Assembly: GCF_001515525.1 (NCBI RefSeq)
Contig: NZ_BCNQ01000052.1
Span: 1-32,165 of the forward strand
DNA length: 32,165 bases
Source: Piscicoccus intestinalis NBRC 104926
GTDB taxonomy: Bacteria > Actinomycetota > Actinomycetes > Actinomycetales > Dermatophilaceae
Reading direction: 5' to 3'
Under the pieces are notes generated by a model. That model saw nothing but the letters and a program-made list of their open reading frames with translations, did not search any database and was not told the DNA's origin. Shown one piece after another: positions 1 to 7,877 of this stretch. A program made the position numbers and the translations under genes. Position 1 is the first letter of the stretch. Each line of letters starts with the position of its first letter.

Positions 1-1417
1 CCATCGCCGCGATCGCGGCGAGCCCCTTGGCGATGCCGACGACGTGAGCCGGTCCGGCGCCGCGCAGCGCCCGCCCCATGCCGGGCAGCCCGAGGCCGGC
101 GTCGGCGACGACGATGACCGCGCCGAGGCGCCAGCAGGCGTACACGGCGACCGTCAGGTCGATGCCCGGCGGCACGAGCAGCGCGACCCGCTCGCCGGGC
201 CGCACGCCGTGCGCGGCGAGCCCGGCCGCGACGGCCCGCACGTCGGACTCGAACTGCGCGAACGACATCCGCCGCCCGCTGCGCACCTCCGCGACCGCGA
301 GCTCGTCCGGCGTGTCCGCGACCCGGTCGAGCAGGCGCGCCCACGCCGGCCCCTCGTGTGCCCACGGGCCGGCATCGACCGGCGGCCGCGAACTCGTCGA
401 CCCGGCCAGCGCGGGCTCGACGATCCGCTCGATCCAGCGCCACACGTCGGCGGCGGTGCGCGGCGCGTCCTCGGTGACGAGGTGCCCGGCTCCCTCGTAG
501 CGGTGCACGCTCGCGTGCGGCAGCCGCCGGCGCAGGTCGCGCAGGTGCTCCTCGGAGAAGACGGGGTCGCGCGGTCCGCGCAGCAGCAGCGCCGGCGCGT
601 CGAACCCGGTCAGTCCCGTGGCGATCGCGTCGAGCACGGGACCCGTCGGGTGGCCGGGGGCGGCCGGGATGTCCGCGACGAACTGGCCCACGAAGGCCCG
701 GTCGCGCGACCGCGGATAGGGCGCGGCGAACGCGTCGCGCACCTCGCGGGGCAGCGGGGGCCGGGAGAGGCCGGTCGCGGCGCGCACGAAGGCGGGCGTG
801 CGCGCGGTCGCCGCCGCGAGCAGGGCCGGGGAGGTGGCGAAGCGCAGCGGCCGCGGAAGGCCGGTCGAGAAGTCGTGCTGCACCGCGGTGTTCGCGAGCA
901 CGAGACCGGCCACCGAGCCTCCGCGTTCGCGGTGCCGCAGGGCCCAGCCGGAGGCGATGATCCCGCCCCAGTCGTGCCCGGCGACCACGACCGGCGCTCC
1001 GTCGGGCGTGAGGCCGAGGGCGTCGGTCAGCCCGGTCAGGTCGTCGATGCGCTCGGCGAGCGAGCGCGGCTGGTCCAGGGAGCCCGACGGGGCCTCGGAG
1101 TAGCCCATGCCGAGCTGGTCGACGGCCACGACCCGCCACCCGGGCCGAGCCGCCGCGAGAAACCGACGCCACAGGTACGACCACGTCGGGTTGCCGTGCA
1201 CACAGAGCAACACCCCGCGGCCCTCGGATTCGGCATCGCCTGTGTCAAGCACATGCCACAAGCGAGGTACCCCCTGGGAGTCGGACGCCTCGACGTAGCG
1301 CGACCACTGCGGCTCCAGGCCCGGCAGGTCACGCAGGCCCGCCAGCCTCGGCAGCCCCGACTGCCCGAACTGGCCCGGCTGGCCCGACTGGCCCGACTGG
1401 CCCGACTCGCCGGGCAT
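1..1417 (-). CDS. oleBC: OleB-OleC fusion: beta-lactone decarboxylase / beta-lactone synthetase, 3' end outside window
   Basis: The minus strand stays open from ATG 1417 to the left edge (about 472 codons). Residues ~40-335 are an alpha/beta hydrolase of haloalkane dehalogenase type: oxyanion motif HGNPTW, nucleophile Asp in GHDWGG near residue 152, an Asp in RGPRDPVF and the catalytic His in GAGH. After a short linker an AMP-binding synthetase begins near residue 360 (ARLLDRVADTPDELA, then MSFAQFESDVRAVAAGL and RVALLVPPG) and is cut by the window edge. In olefin synthesis OleC makes a beta-lactone from a beta-hydroxy acid and OleB removes CO2 to give the cis-olefin. Fused OleBC is known in actinobacteria such as Micrococcus. 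Start chosen for GGGGAGG six bases upstream, 62 bp after the oleA stop. The N-terminus carries a Gly-Gln-Ser repeat. The downstream partner oleD would lie outside the window. Confidence 0.85.
   Translation of the reverse strand, partial: MPGESGQSGQSGQPGQFGQSGLPRLAGLRDLPGLEPQWSRYVEASDSQGVPRLWHVLDTGDAESEGRGVLLCVHGNPTWSYLWRRFLAAARPGWRVVAVDQLGMGYSEAPSGSLDQPRSLAERIDDLTGLTDALGLTPDGAPVVVAGHDWGGIIASGWALRHRERGGSVAGLVLANTAVQHDFSTGLPRPLRFATSPALLAAATARTPAFVRAATGLSRPPLPREVRDAFAAPYPRSRDRAFVGQFVADIPAAPGHPTGPVLDAIATGLTGFDAPALLLRGPRDPVFSEEHLRDLRRRLPHASVHRYEGAGHLVTEDAPRTAADVWRWIERIVEPALAGSTSSRPPVDAGPWAHEGPAWARLLDRVADTPDELAVAEVRSGRRMSFAQFESDVRAVAAGLAAHGVRPGERVALLVPPGIDLTVAVYACWRLGAVIVVADAGLGLPGMGRALRGAGPAHVVGIAKGLAAIAAM
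1355..1405 (-). repeat. 9-bp tandem repeat coding a GQS tract at the N-terminus of OleBC
   Basis: About six 9-base units of the type GGC-CAG-TCG follow the OleBC start codon and code for GQS GQS GQS GQP GQF GQS. The tract lies before the hydrolase domain, is not part of either enzyme fold, and could change in copy number without a frameshift. Confidence 0.8.
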
Positions 1418-1479
1418 CGAAGCCTCCCCGGGCGCCGCAGGTAGCCCGGGCGCCGCGGGCGATGACGATGCGGCCCGAC

Positions 1480-2502
1480 TCACCAGGCGAGCTCGGCGAA
1501 CGAGGTGTTCAGGCCGGAGCCGATGCCCATGAGCAGCACCCGGTCGCCGGTGGACAGGTTGGGGGAGTGCTGCGCGAGCGTGAACGGCACCGAGGCCGAC
1601 GCGGTGTTGCCGTGCTCGATGAGCGTCAGCGGAAACCTGTCCATGTCGAGGCCGAGGGAGTCGCACAGGCCGCGGATGTGCACGATCGAGGTCTGGTGCG
1701 CGACGTAGCTGTCCATCTCCTCCCAGTCGAACTCGCCCTTGGCGTCCTTCCACGTGTCGACGGCCAGGGCCAGGCCCTCGGTGTACAGGGCGCCGCTGTC
1801 GGTCTTCATCTCCTCCATCGACCCGATGCACAGGTTGTGATGGGCGGTGCCGGCGCGGCTCACGCCGCCGACGAGCGTGTGCCCGTCGGGGTTGGCGTCC
1901 TTGCGGGCGAGCACCATGGCCGCGGCGCCCGACCCGACGGTCAGCGTGGCGAACGCCTCCTTGATCTCGTGCTTGGTGGTCTCGCCGCGCTCGAGCCGGG
2001 CGATCGTGCGTTCCTGCGGCTCGCGGGTGCCCTCGGAGGTGACGACGAGCGCGTACTCGATCTGGCCCGCGTCGATGAGCGTGCCCGCCAGGTGCATCGC
2101 GTTGACGAAGCCCAGGCAGGCGTTGGTCACGTCGAAGTTCATGCAGCCCGTCGGCAGGCCCAGCTGGTGGTGCACCTGCGTGGCCACGGCCGGCTCCAGG
2201 TGCGGGCGGGTCACCGAGGCGTTGATGAGGAGCCCCACGCGGTCGGGATCGACCTCCGCGGCGGCCAGCGCCTGCCGACCGGCGACGACCGCGCCCTGCA
2301 CGTAGCCCTCGTCGGCCGGCCACCATCGGCGCGACTGCACGCCCGCCAGCGAGGCGAGCATGCCGCGGGTCAGCCCCAGGCGCGCGTAGGTGTCGACGAG
2401 GCGGTCGTCGATGGCGTCCGAGGTGATGACTTCGGGGGCCTCGACCGACTCCACGGACAGCACGGCGGTGTTGTCGAGTCGGTAGCTGGCGTTTCCACTC
2501 AT
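1480..2502 (-). CDS. oleA: OleA, thiolase-superfamily acyl-CoA condensing enzyme
   Basis: A 340-residue KAS III-like protein. OleA condenses two fatty acyl-CoA molecules head to head into a beta-keto acid, the first step of long-chain olefin synthesis. The triad is visible as Cys129 (TNACLGF), His269 (YVAHQTS) and Asn299 (EHGNTASAS), in the usual order and spacing. The C-terminal MGIGSGLN motif is typical of the superfamily. ATG 2502 is preceded by GGAGAAGGA. It sits 62 bp upstream of the oleBC fusion on the same strand, which separates it from a housekeeping FabH, since FabH normally sits with fatty acid synthase genes. Product chain length cannot be read from the sequence. Confidence 0.87.
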   Translation of the reverse strand: MSGNASYRLDNTAVLSVESVEAPEVITSDAIDDRLVDTYARLGLTRGMLASLAGVQSRRWWPADEGYVQGAVVAGRQALAAAEVDPDRVGLLINASVTRPHLEPAVATQVHHQLGLPTGCMNFDVTNACLGFVNAMHLAGTLIDAGQIEYALVVTSEGTREPQERTIARLERGETTKHEIKEAFATLTVGSGAAAMVLARKDANPDGHTLVGGVSRAGTAHHNLCIGSMEEMKTDSGALYTEGLALAVDTWKDAKGEFDWEEMDSYVAHQTSIVHIRGLCDSLGLDMDRFPLTLIEHGNTASASVPFTLAQHSPNLSTGDRVLLMGIGSGLNTSFAELAW

Positions 2503-2770
2503 GAGTGTCCTTCTCCGGGCATGCGCGGGATGCCGCAGGTCGATCGCGGTGGCTGATCGTACCCGCGCAACTCGGGGGACATGTCCCTGCGGTGTGGATC
2601 GTCGGTTTCTGGCGGTGCCGCGCCTGGGGAGCGCGAGCTCGACCCCGTCGACGCGGGAGCCGCCCAGCGTGGAACGGTTCAGGCGCCGTCGAAGTGCCCG
2701 TCCCAGACTTCCATGCGCGGCGCGCGGTGTCCCCGCAAGATCAGCGCAGCGTCAGCACCGGGTGCGTTCC

Positions 2771-3838
2771 TCACTCCGGCGGGGCCATCTCCGCGTACAC
2801 GCCCAGGAGCCGGATCGGCCGGTCCGGCTCGATCCGGTCACGGGCCAAACGCACCGCGGCGGAGACGATGTCGGCGCGCTCGGCGGTGGCGGCAGGCAGC
2901 TTGCGCGAACGCGTCACCGTGAAGAACGGCGCGTACCGGATCTTCAGTTGCAGCCGCACCGCGGGCCGGCCCTCGCGACCGATCGCGTCGACGACGCGCT
3001 CGGCGAGCGCGGCGACCGCGGCGAGGATCTCCGCGCGGTCGGCCAGGTCGGTCTGGAAGGTCGTCTCGTGCCCGTGTCCGCGCGGCACCCACGGGGTCGG
3101 GTCGACGTGCGCTCGCCCCTCGCCGCGCCCCAGGTCGCGGTACCACGGCCCCATCCGCGGCCCGAACTCTGCGACGAGCGGTTCGACGTCGGCGGCGGCG
3201 AGCTGCGCGACGGTCTGCACCCCGAGCGCCGCGAGCCGCGCGGACACCTTGGCGCCCACGCCCCACAGCGCCCGCGTCGGCCGCTCACCCATCACCTCGA
3301 GCCAGTTCGCCGCGGTCAGCGTGAACACCCCGCGCGGCTTGCCGAAGTCGGTGGCGTTCTTGGCCCGCACCGTGGTGTCACCGACTCCGATCGAGCAGTG
3401 CAACCGGGTCGCGGCGAACACCGCTTCCTGCACCTGGTGGGCGAAGGCGACCGGATCGGGGGTGCGCACGCCGAGAAAGGCCTCGTCCCAGCCGAGCACC
3501 TCGACCACCGCCAGCTCGCGCAGCACCGCCATGACCGCCTCGGAGGCGGCGAGGTAGGCGGGCGCGTCGACGGGCAGGATCACCGCCTCCGGGCACTTGC
3601 GGGCGGCGATCCGCAGCGGCATGCCCGACCCGACTCCGAAGGCGCGGGCCTCGTAGGAGGCGGTCGAGACCACCGCGCGTTCGGTCGGGTCGCCGCGGCC
3701 GCCGACGATGAGCGGGAGGCCGGCCAGCTCGGGGCGGCGCAGCACCTCGACGGCGGCGATGAACTGGTCGAGGTCGACGTGCAGCACCCACGCCGGTTCG
3801 CCGGCGCCGGTCGTCGAGGCGAGGGCCGCGGGGCGCAC
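2771..3838 (-). CDS. dinB: DNA polymerase IV (Y-family translesion polymerase)
   Basis: A Y-family polymerase of about 355 residues. Metal-binding acidic residues lie in VDLDQF (D22, D24) and GWDEAF (D118, E119), the second replacing the more usual S-x-DE. Palm and finger segments (VVSTASYEARAFGVGSGMPL), a helix-hairpin-helix region (LWGVGAKVSARLAALGV) and a little-finger domain (HETTFQTDL) follow in order. The frame is open back to ATG 3949, but family similarity begins only after GTG 3838. No good ribosome site precedes GTG 3838, so a leaderless transcript is possible. It diverges from the permease at 3977. It copies damaged DNA at low fidelity. No LexA-type box was recognised upstream. Confidence 0.85.
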   Translation of the reverse strand: MRPAALASTTGAGEPAWVLHVDLDQFIAAVEVLRRPELAGLPLIVGGRGDPTERAVVSTASYEARAFGVGSGMPLRIAARKCPEAVILPVDAPAYLAASEAVMAVLRELAVVEVLGWDEAFLGVRTPDPVAFAHQVQEAVFAATRLHCSIGVGDTTVRAKNATDFGKPRGVFTLTAANWLEVMGERPTRALWGVGAKVSARLAALGVQTVAQLAAADVEPLVAEFGPRMGPWYRDLGRGEGRAHVDPTPWVPRGHGHETTFQTDLADRAEILAAVAALAERVVDAIGREGRPAVRLQLKIRYAPFFTVTRSRKLPAATAERADIVSAAVRLARDRIEPDRPIRLLGVYAEMAPPE

Positions 3839-3942
3839 TGTTGCAGTGTGCCGGAACCGTGGCCGGGGTCCGCGCAGGTCGGGTGACGTTTCGACGGTGT
3901 TAACCCTTGAGCAAAGGTCCGATTTCTGCGGTTCGGAGCCTG

Positions 3943-3969
3943 TTGTCAATGGGTGGCGGCCCCTACGTT
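3943..3969 (+). promoter_or_regulatory. Candidate promoter of the first permease, leaderless
   Basis: TTGTCA (3943-3948) and TACGTT (3964-3969) are separated by 15 bp, a little short for a sigma-A type promoter. The -10 element ends seven bases before ATG 3977, so transcription would begin at or next to the start codon. No ribosome site is present. Confidence 0.4.
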
Positions 3970-3976
3970 TGCGCGC

Positions 3977-5479
3977 ATGACCTCTTCCTCAGGCAGTCCG
4001 CTGCGGCGAAAGTCCGTCGAGACTGTCATCCACCAGAACGATCCCGTCGACGGCGAGTCCCACGGCCTGGCGAAACGGCTGACGACCAAAGACCTCATCG
4101 GGTTCGGCATCGGCATGATCATCGGCACCGGCATCTTCACGCTCACCGGCGTGCAGGCCAAGAACGCGGCCGGGCCGGCCGTGGCGATCTCGTTCCTCAT
4201 CGCCGGGGTCGTCGCGCTGCTCGCGGCGCTGTGTTACGCCGAGCTGGCCTCGTCGGTGCCGACCGCCGGCAGCGCGTACACGTACGCGTACACGACGATC
4301 GGTGAGATCTTCGCGTGGATCATCGCCTGGGACCTCGTGCTGGAGTTCGCCCTCGGCGCCGCCGTCGTCTCCCGAGGCTGGTCGGGCTACCTGCAGGAGG
4401 CGTTCAACCTGCCGACGACGTTCTTCGGGGAGGATTCGGTCATCAACCTCGGCGGCGTGTTCATCGCGCTCGTGCTCGGTTTCGTCGCGCTGCGCGGCAT
4501 CCAGGAGTCCAAGTGGGTGACGAACACGCTGGTCGTCATCAAGGTCTCGGTGTGCGTCTTCATCATCGTCGTCGGCGCGTTCTACGTGAAGTCCGGCAAC
4601 TGGAACCCGTTCATCCCGCCCTCGCAGCCGTCTGCGGAGTCGGCGATGGGCACCCTGCAGACCCCGCTGTGGCAGGTCGTCAGCGGGGCCACCCCGAGCG
4701 TCTTCGGGATCTCCGGCGTGCTGGCCGCCGCGGCCGTCGTCTTCTTCGCCTACTCCGGCTTCGAGGTCGTCGCCAACCTCGGTGAGGAGGCGAAGGACCC
4801 GGGCCGCGACATGCCCCGCGGGCTGATCGGGGCGCTCGTCATCTGCACGGTGCTCTACCTCGCGGTCTGCCTCGTCATCACCGGCATGGTCAACTACACC
4901 CAGATCTCCGAGGGCGCGCCGCTGGCCGACGCGTTCGCGCAGGTCGGGCTCGGCTGGGCCGGCGTGCTCATCGGCGTCGCCGCGGTCTGCGGGCTCAGCT
5001 CGGTGATCCTCGTCGACATCATCGGCATGGGCCGCATCGGCTTCGCCCTCTCCCGCGACGGGCTGCTGCCGCCCGCCGTCGGCCGGGTGCACCCCAAGTG
5101 GCGCACCCCTGTGGGCATCACCGTTGGCACGACGATCGCCGTCGCCGTCCTGGCCGCGTTCGTGCCGCTGGGTGCGCTCGCCGAGATGGTGAGCATCGGC
5201 ACGCTGTTCGCGTTCTTCGTCGTCTCGATCGCGGTCATCGTGTTGCGCCGCACGAACCCGGACATGAAGCGCCCGTTCCGGGTGCCGTTCTCGCCGTTCG
5301 TCCCGGCGCTGTCCGCCGTGCTGTGTCTGGGCATGATGGCGAGCCTGGCCACCGAGACGTGGATCCGGTTCGTCGTCTGGCTCGCCATCGGCCTGGCGAT
5401 CTACTTCGGCTACGGCAAGAAGCACTCCCACCTGGCGACCGGCGAAGCCTCCGTCGCGCAGGAGACTCTGCACCACTGA
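3977..5479 (+). CDS. APC-family amino acid permease (copy 1)
   Basis: A 500-residue inner-membrane transporter of the APC superfamily, cationic amino acid transporter/YfnA branch. TM1 carries the substrate-binding signature GFGIGMIIGTGIFTLTG. The consensus block AAGPAVAISFLIAGVVALLAALCYAELASSVPTAGSAYTYAY appears across residues ~70-110 in separate parts. About 12 membrane segments can be counted, and the C-terminus ends with a short soluble tail. Start ATG 3977 fits the family N-terminus, where LRRKSVE precedes a cytosolic arm; the longer frame from 3953 has no support. A close paralog follows 208 bp downstream. Substrate is inferred as an amino acid only; the exact one is unknown. Confidence 0.85.
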   Translation: MTSSSGSPLRRKSVETVIHQNDPVDGESHGLAKRLTTKDLIGFGIGMIIGTGIFTLTGVQAKNAAGPAVAISFLIAGVVALLAALCYAELASSVPTAGSAYTYAYTTIGEIFAWIIAWDLVLEFALGAAVVSRGWSGYLQEAFNLPTTFFGEDSVINLGGVFIALVLGFVALRGIQESKWVTNTLVVIKVSVCVFIIVVGAFYVKSGNWNPFIPPSQPSAESAMGTLQTPLWQVVSGATPSVFGISGVLAAAAVVFFAYSGFEVVANLGEEAKDPGRDMPRGLIGALVICTVLYLAVCLVITGMVNYTQISEGAPLADAFAQVGLGWAGVLIGVAAVCGLSSVILVDIIGMGRIGFALSRDGLLPPAVGRVHPKWRTPVGITVGTTIAVAVLAAFVPLGALAEMVSIGTLFAFFVVSIAVIVLRRTNPDMKRPFRVPFSPFVPALSAVLCLGMMASLATETWIRFVVWLAIGLAIYFGYGKKHSHLATGEASVAQETLHH

Positions 5480-5494
5480 CCTCTCGCCTCTGAT

Positions 5495-5528
5495 CCGGGC
5501 GGTCCCCCTGTCGGGGGTGGCCGCCCGG
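5495..5528 (+). terminator. Hairpin terminator between the two permeases
   Basis: An outer stem CCGGGCGG / CCGCCCGG and an inner stem CCCCC / GGGGG enclose a TGTC loop, starting 16 bases after the first permease stop and followed by TTGTCGT. The two permeases are therefore probably separate transcription units. Confidence 0.75.
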
Positions 5529-5673
5529 TTGTCGTCTCACCGGTCGCGGGCCGAACCGGAGCCGGGCGGGCCGGCTGGTCTGAGCCGCCCGGTTTTCCGA
5601 GCCCGCGGGGCCACTCGGGCCGGAGCCCGTGCCGCTGGGTGGACCCGCGCGCACGCCACCACCGGGGAGGCGC

Positions 5674-5679
5674 TAGCTT
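5674..5679 (+). promoter_or_regulatory. Candidate -10 element of the second permease, leaderless
   Basis: TAGCTT ends eight bases before ATG 5688. No Shine-Dalgarno sequence lies at normal spacing, mirroring the layout before the first permease. No -35 element was recognised. Confidence 0.3.
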
Positions 5680-5687
5680 GCGCGGCT

Positions 5688-7187
5688 ATGAACACCTCGC
5701 ACGGCCCGCTGCGCCGCAAGCCGGTGAGCGCCGTACTCGCGCAGAACGACGCGGACCACCTCGACGCGGCCCACCCCGGACTGGCCAAGAAGCTGACCGC
5801 CACAGACCTCGTCGGCTTCGGGGTGGGACTGGTCATCGGCACCGGAATCTTCACGCTCACCGGCGTGCAGGCCAAGAACGCCGCCGGCCCCGCGGTCGTG
5901 CTGTCGTTCCTCATCGCCGGGATCGTGGCGCTGCTCGCGGCGCTGTGTTACGCCGAGCTCGCGTCGTCGGTGCCCACCGCGGGCAGTGCGTACACGTACG
6001 CGTACACGACGATCGGGGAGCTCTTCGCGTGGATCATCGCGTGGGACCTCATCCTCGAATTCGCCCTCGCCGCATCGGTCGTCGCGCGCGGCTGGTCGGG
6101 CTACCTGCAGTCGGCGCTGGGCCTGTCGCCGACCTTCTTCGGGGAGGACTCGATCGTCAACCTCGGCGCCGCCGGCATCACCCTCGTACTCGGCGCCATC
6201 GCCGCCCTCGGCATCACCGAGACCAAGTGGGTGACGAACGTGCTCGTCGTCATCAAGGTCTCGGTCTGCCTGTTCATCATCGGCGTCGGCGCGTTCTTCG
6301 TGCGCGTCGAGAACTGGAGCCCGTTCGTGCCGCCGGCGCAACCGGCTCCGGAGTCGTCGGTGGGGTCGTGGCTGACGATGCCGCTGTGGCAGGCCGTGAC
6401 CGGCGCGACCCCGAGCGTCTTCGGGGCCTCCGGAGTGGTGGCGGCCGCGGCCGTCGTGTTCTTCGCCTTCGGCGGCTTCGAGGTGCTCGCCAACCTCGGT
6501 GAGGAGACCCGCGACCCGGGCCGGGACATGCCGCGCGGCCTCATCGGCGCGCTCGCGGTGTGCACCGCCCTGTACATCGGGGTCAGCCTCGTCGTCACCG
6601 GGATGGTGCACTACACGCAGTTGTCCGAGGGCGCGCCGCTCGCCGACGCCTTCGACCACGTCGGGCTGCACTGGGCCGGGTCGCTCATCGGGATCGCGGC
6701 CGTCGCGGGGCTGACGTCGGTGATCCTCGTCGCGCTCGTGGGGCTGGGCCGGGTCGGCTTCGCGCTCGCCCGCGACGGGCTGCTGCCGGCCCGCTTCGGG
6801 CAGGTGCACCCGCGCTGGCGCACGCCGGTGGGGGTGACCGTCGGCGCCACGCTCGTCGTCGCGCTGCTCGCCGCGTTCGTGCCGCTCGGGGCGCTGGCCG
6901 AGATGGTGAGCATCGGCACGCTGTTCGCGTTCTTCATCGTCTCGATCGCCGTCGTCGTGCTGCGCCGCACCGCCCCCGACATGCACCGGCCGTTCCGGGT
7001 GCCGTTCTCGCCGGTCGTGCCGCTGGCCTCGGCCGCGCTGTGCCTCGGCCTCATGTCGAGCCTCGTCGTCGAGACGTGGCTGCGTTTCGTCGTCTGGTTC
7101 GTCGTCGGCCTGGCGATCTACTTCGGGTACGGCATCAGGCACTCGCGCCTGGCGCGCGCGGCGAGCGACGAGTCGGTGCGGGCGTAG
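5688..7187 (+). CDS. APC-family amino acid permease (copy 2)
   Basis: A 499-residue paralog of the permease at 3977, with the same N-terminal pattern (PLRRKPVSAVLAQND), the same TM1 motif (GVGLVIGTGIFTLTGVQ) and near-identical TM3-TM4. The soluble loop between TM5 and TM6 (VRVENWSPFVPPAQPAPES) and the extreme C-terminus have diverged most. The pair looks like a tandem duplication that has since diverged. The frame is open from 5517, but membrane and N-terminal similarity to copy 1 supports ATG 5688. The last 53 bases overlap the 3' end of the convergent Lrp-type gene. Substrate is not deducible beyond an amino acid. Confidence 0.85.
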   Translation: MNTSHGPLRRKPVSAVLAQNDADHLDAAHPGLAKKLTATDLVGFGVGLVIGTGIFTLTGVQAKNAAGPAVVLSFLIAGIVALLAALCYAELASSVPTAGSAYTYAYTTIGELFAWIIAWDLILEFALAASVVARGWSGYLQSALGLSPTFFGEDSIVNLGAAGITLVLGAIAALGITETKWVTNVLVVIKVSVCLFIIGVGAFFVRVENWSPFVPPAQPAPESSVGSWLTMPLWQAVTGATPSVFGASGVVAAAAVVFFAFGGFEVLANLGEETRDPGRDMPRGLIGALAVCTALYIGVSLVVTGMVHYTQLSEGAPLADAFDHVGLHWAGSLIGIAAVAGLTSVILVALVGLGRVGFALARDGLLPARFGQVHPRWRTPVGVTVGATLVVALLAAFVPLGALAEMVSIGTLFAFFIVSIAVVVLRRTAPDMHRPFRVPFSPVVPLASAALCLGLMSSLVVETWLRFVVWFVVGLAIYFGYGIRHSRLARAASDESVRA

Positions 7188-7731
7188 CGCCCGGCCGGGT
7201 CGCGGCGCGCTGGGCCGACCCCGGGGAGCGGCCGCGGGCGTCGGCTGTGGCGATGGCGTGGTCGGGGGCGTCGGCGGCGTCGAGCAGCGGGCGGATGCGG
7301 TACGGGATCACCTCGCGCAGAAACACGCTCGTCTGCGTGCGCAGGATGCCGGGGCACAACCGGATCTCCTCGGAGACCCGGTACAGGTCGTCGGGGTCGC
7401 GGGCGACGACGTGACACAGCAGGTCGGTGATGCCGGCCGGGGCGAAGCACTCGAGCACCTCCGGCACCCGCCGCACCGCCGCCACCGCCTCGTCGAGCTT
7501 GTGCTGATCGAGCTCGGCCGCCACCTGACCGGCCAGCCCGCGGCCGAGCGCCGCCGGCGGGATCCGGGTGCTCTCCAGCCGCAGCAGGCCCTCGGTGCGG
7601 TACCGGTCGAGCCGGCTCTGGATCGTGCCGCGCGCCAGCCCGGTGCGCTGCGCGAGCAGCATGACGGTCATCCGCGGATCGTCGTCGAGGGCCGCGAGGA
7701 TGCGCCGGTCTGTCGCGTCGAGTTGATACAC
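7135..7731 (-). CDS. Lrp/AsnC-family transcriptional regulator
   Basis: A regulator of about 198 residues. The N-terminal winged helix-turn-helix is typical: LDATDRRILAALDDDPRMTVMLLA, then GLARGTIQSRLDRY with GLLRLEST. A RAM/AsnC ligand-binding domain follows (VPEVLECFAPAGITDLLCHVVARDPDDLYRV). After the domain the C-terminus has an extra Pro/Arg/Ala-rich tail of ~45 residues, part of which overlaps the convergent permease gene. GTG 7731 is chosen because AAAGGGGA lies just upstream and because it leaves a palindrome (7743-7757) in the leader; GTG 7758 is an alternative. Lrp-family proteins sense amino acids, so control of the neighbouring permeases is a reasonable inference. Confidence 0.85.
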   Translation of the reverse strand: MYQLDATDRRILAALDDDPRMTVMLLAQRTGLARGTIQSRLDRYRTEGLLRLESTRIPPAALGRGLAGQVAAELDQHKLDEAVAAVRRVPEVLECFAPAGITDLLCHVVARDPDDLYRVSEEIRLCPGILRTQTSVFLREVIPYRIRPLLDAADAPDHAIATADARGRSPGSAQRAATRPGATPAPTRRSPRAPGASA

Positions 7732-7742
7732 GGGGTCCCCTT

Positions 7743-7757
7743 TGATCGTTTCGATCA
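7743..7757. promoter_or_regulatory. Candidate Lrp-type operator palindrome
   Basis: TGATCG-TTT-CGATCA is a perfect inverted repeat with 6-bp arms. It lies 12 bases before GTG 7731. A TAGAGT -10-like hexamer (minus strand, 7764-7759) abuts it, so a bound protein would cover the transcription start. Autorepression by the Lrp-type protein is inferred. Confidence 0.45.
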
Positions 7758-7783
7758 CTCTAGGGCGGCGCGGCGGGCGATCC

Positions 7784-7877
7784 GATCAGGCGGCGCGGAC
7801 GGCGTCGGCGGGGCGGTGGCGAGTCAGGCAGCGCGGACGGCGGCGGCGAGTCAGGCGGCGCGGACGGCGGCGGCGAG
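7784..7877. repeat. 27-bp tandem repeat at the 3' end of the flavin oxidoreductase gene
   Basis: Two near-identical units begin at 7821 and 7848 (GAGTCAGGCRGCGCGGACGG and onward), with a third, degraded copy from 7784. The unit at 7848 covers the last eight codons and stop of the oxidoreductase. The others lie just past that stop, so the gene's terminal codons have been copied into the spacer. Confidence 0.7.

Noticed and set aside
44-1444. Long plus-strand frame antisense to oleBC
   Set aside because: Product is Arg/Gly/Pro-rich with no family features; the opposite strand encodes a clear hydrolase-synthetase fusion.
2503-2770. Possible small gene between oleA and dinB
   Set aside because: Only very short frames without ribosome sites; it more likely holds the oleA promoter.
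2501-3886. Long plus-strand frames antisense to dinB
   Set aside because: High-GC shadow frames; dinB has recognisable catalytic motifs on the minus strand.
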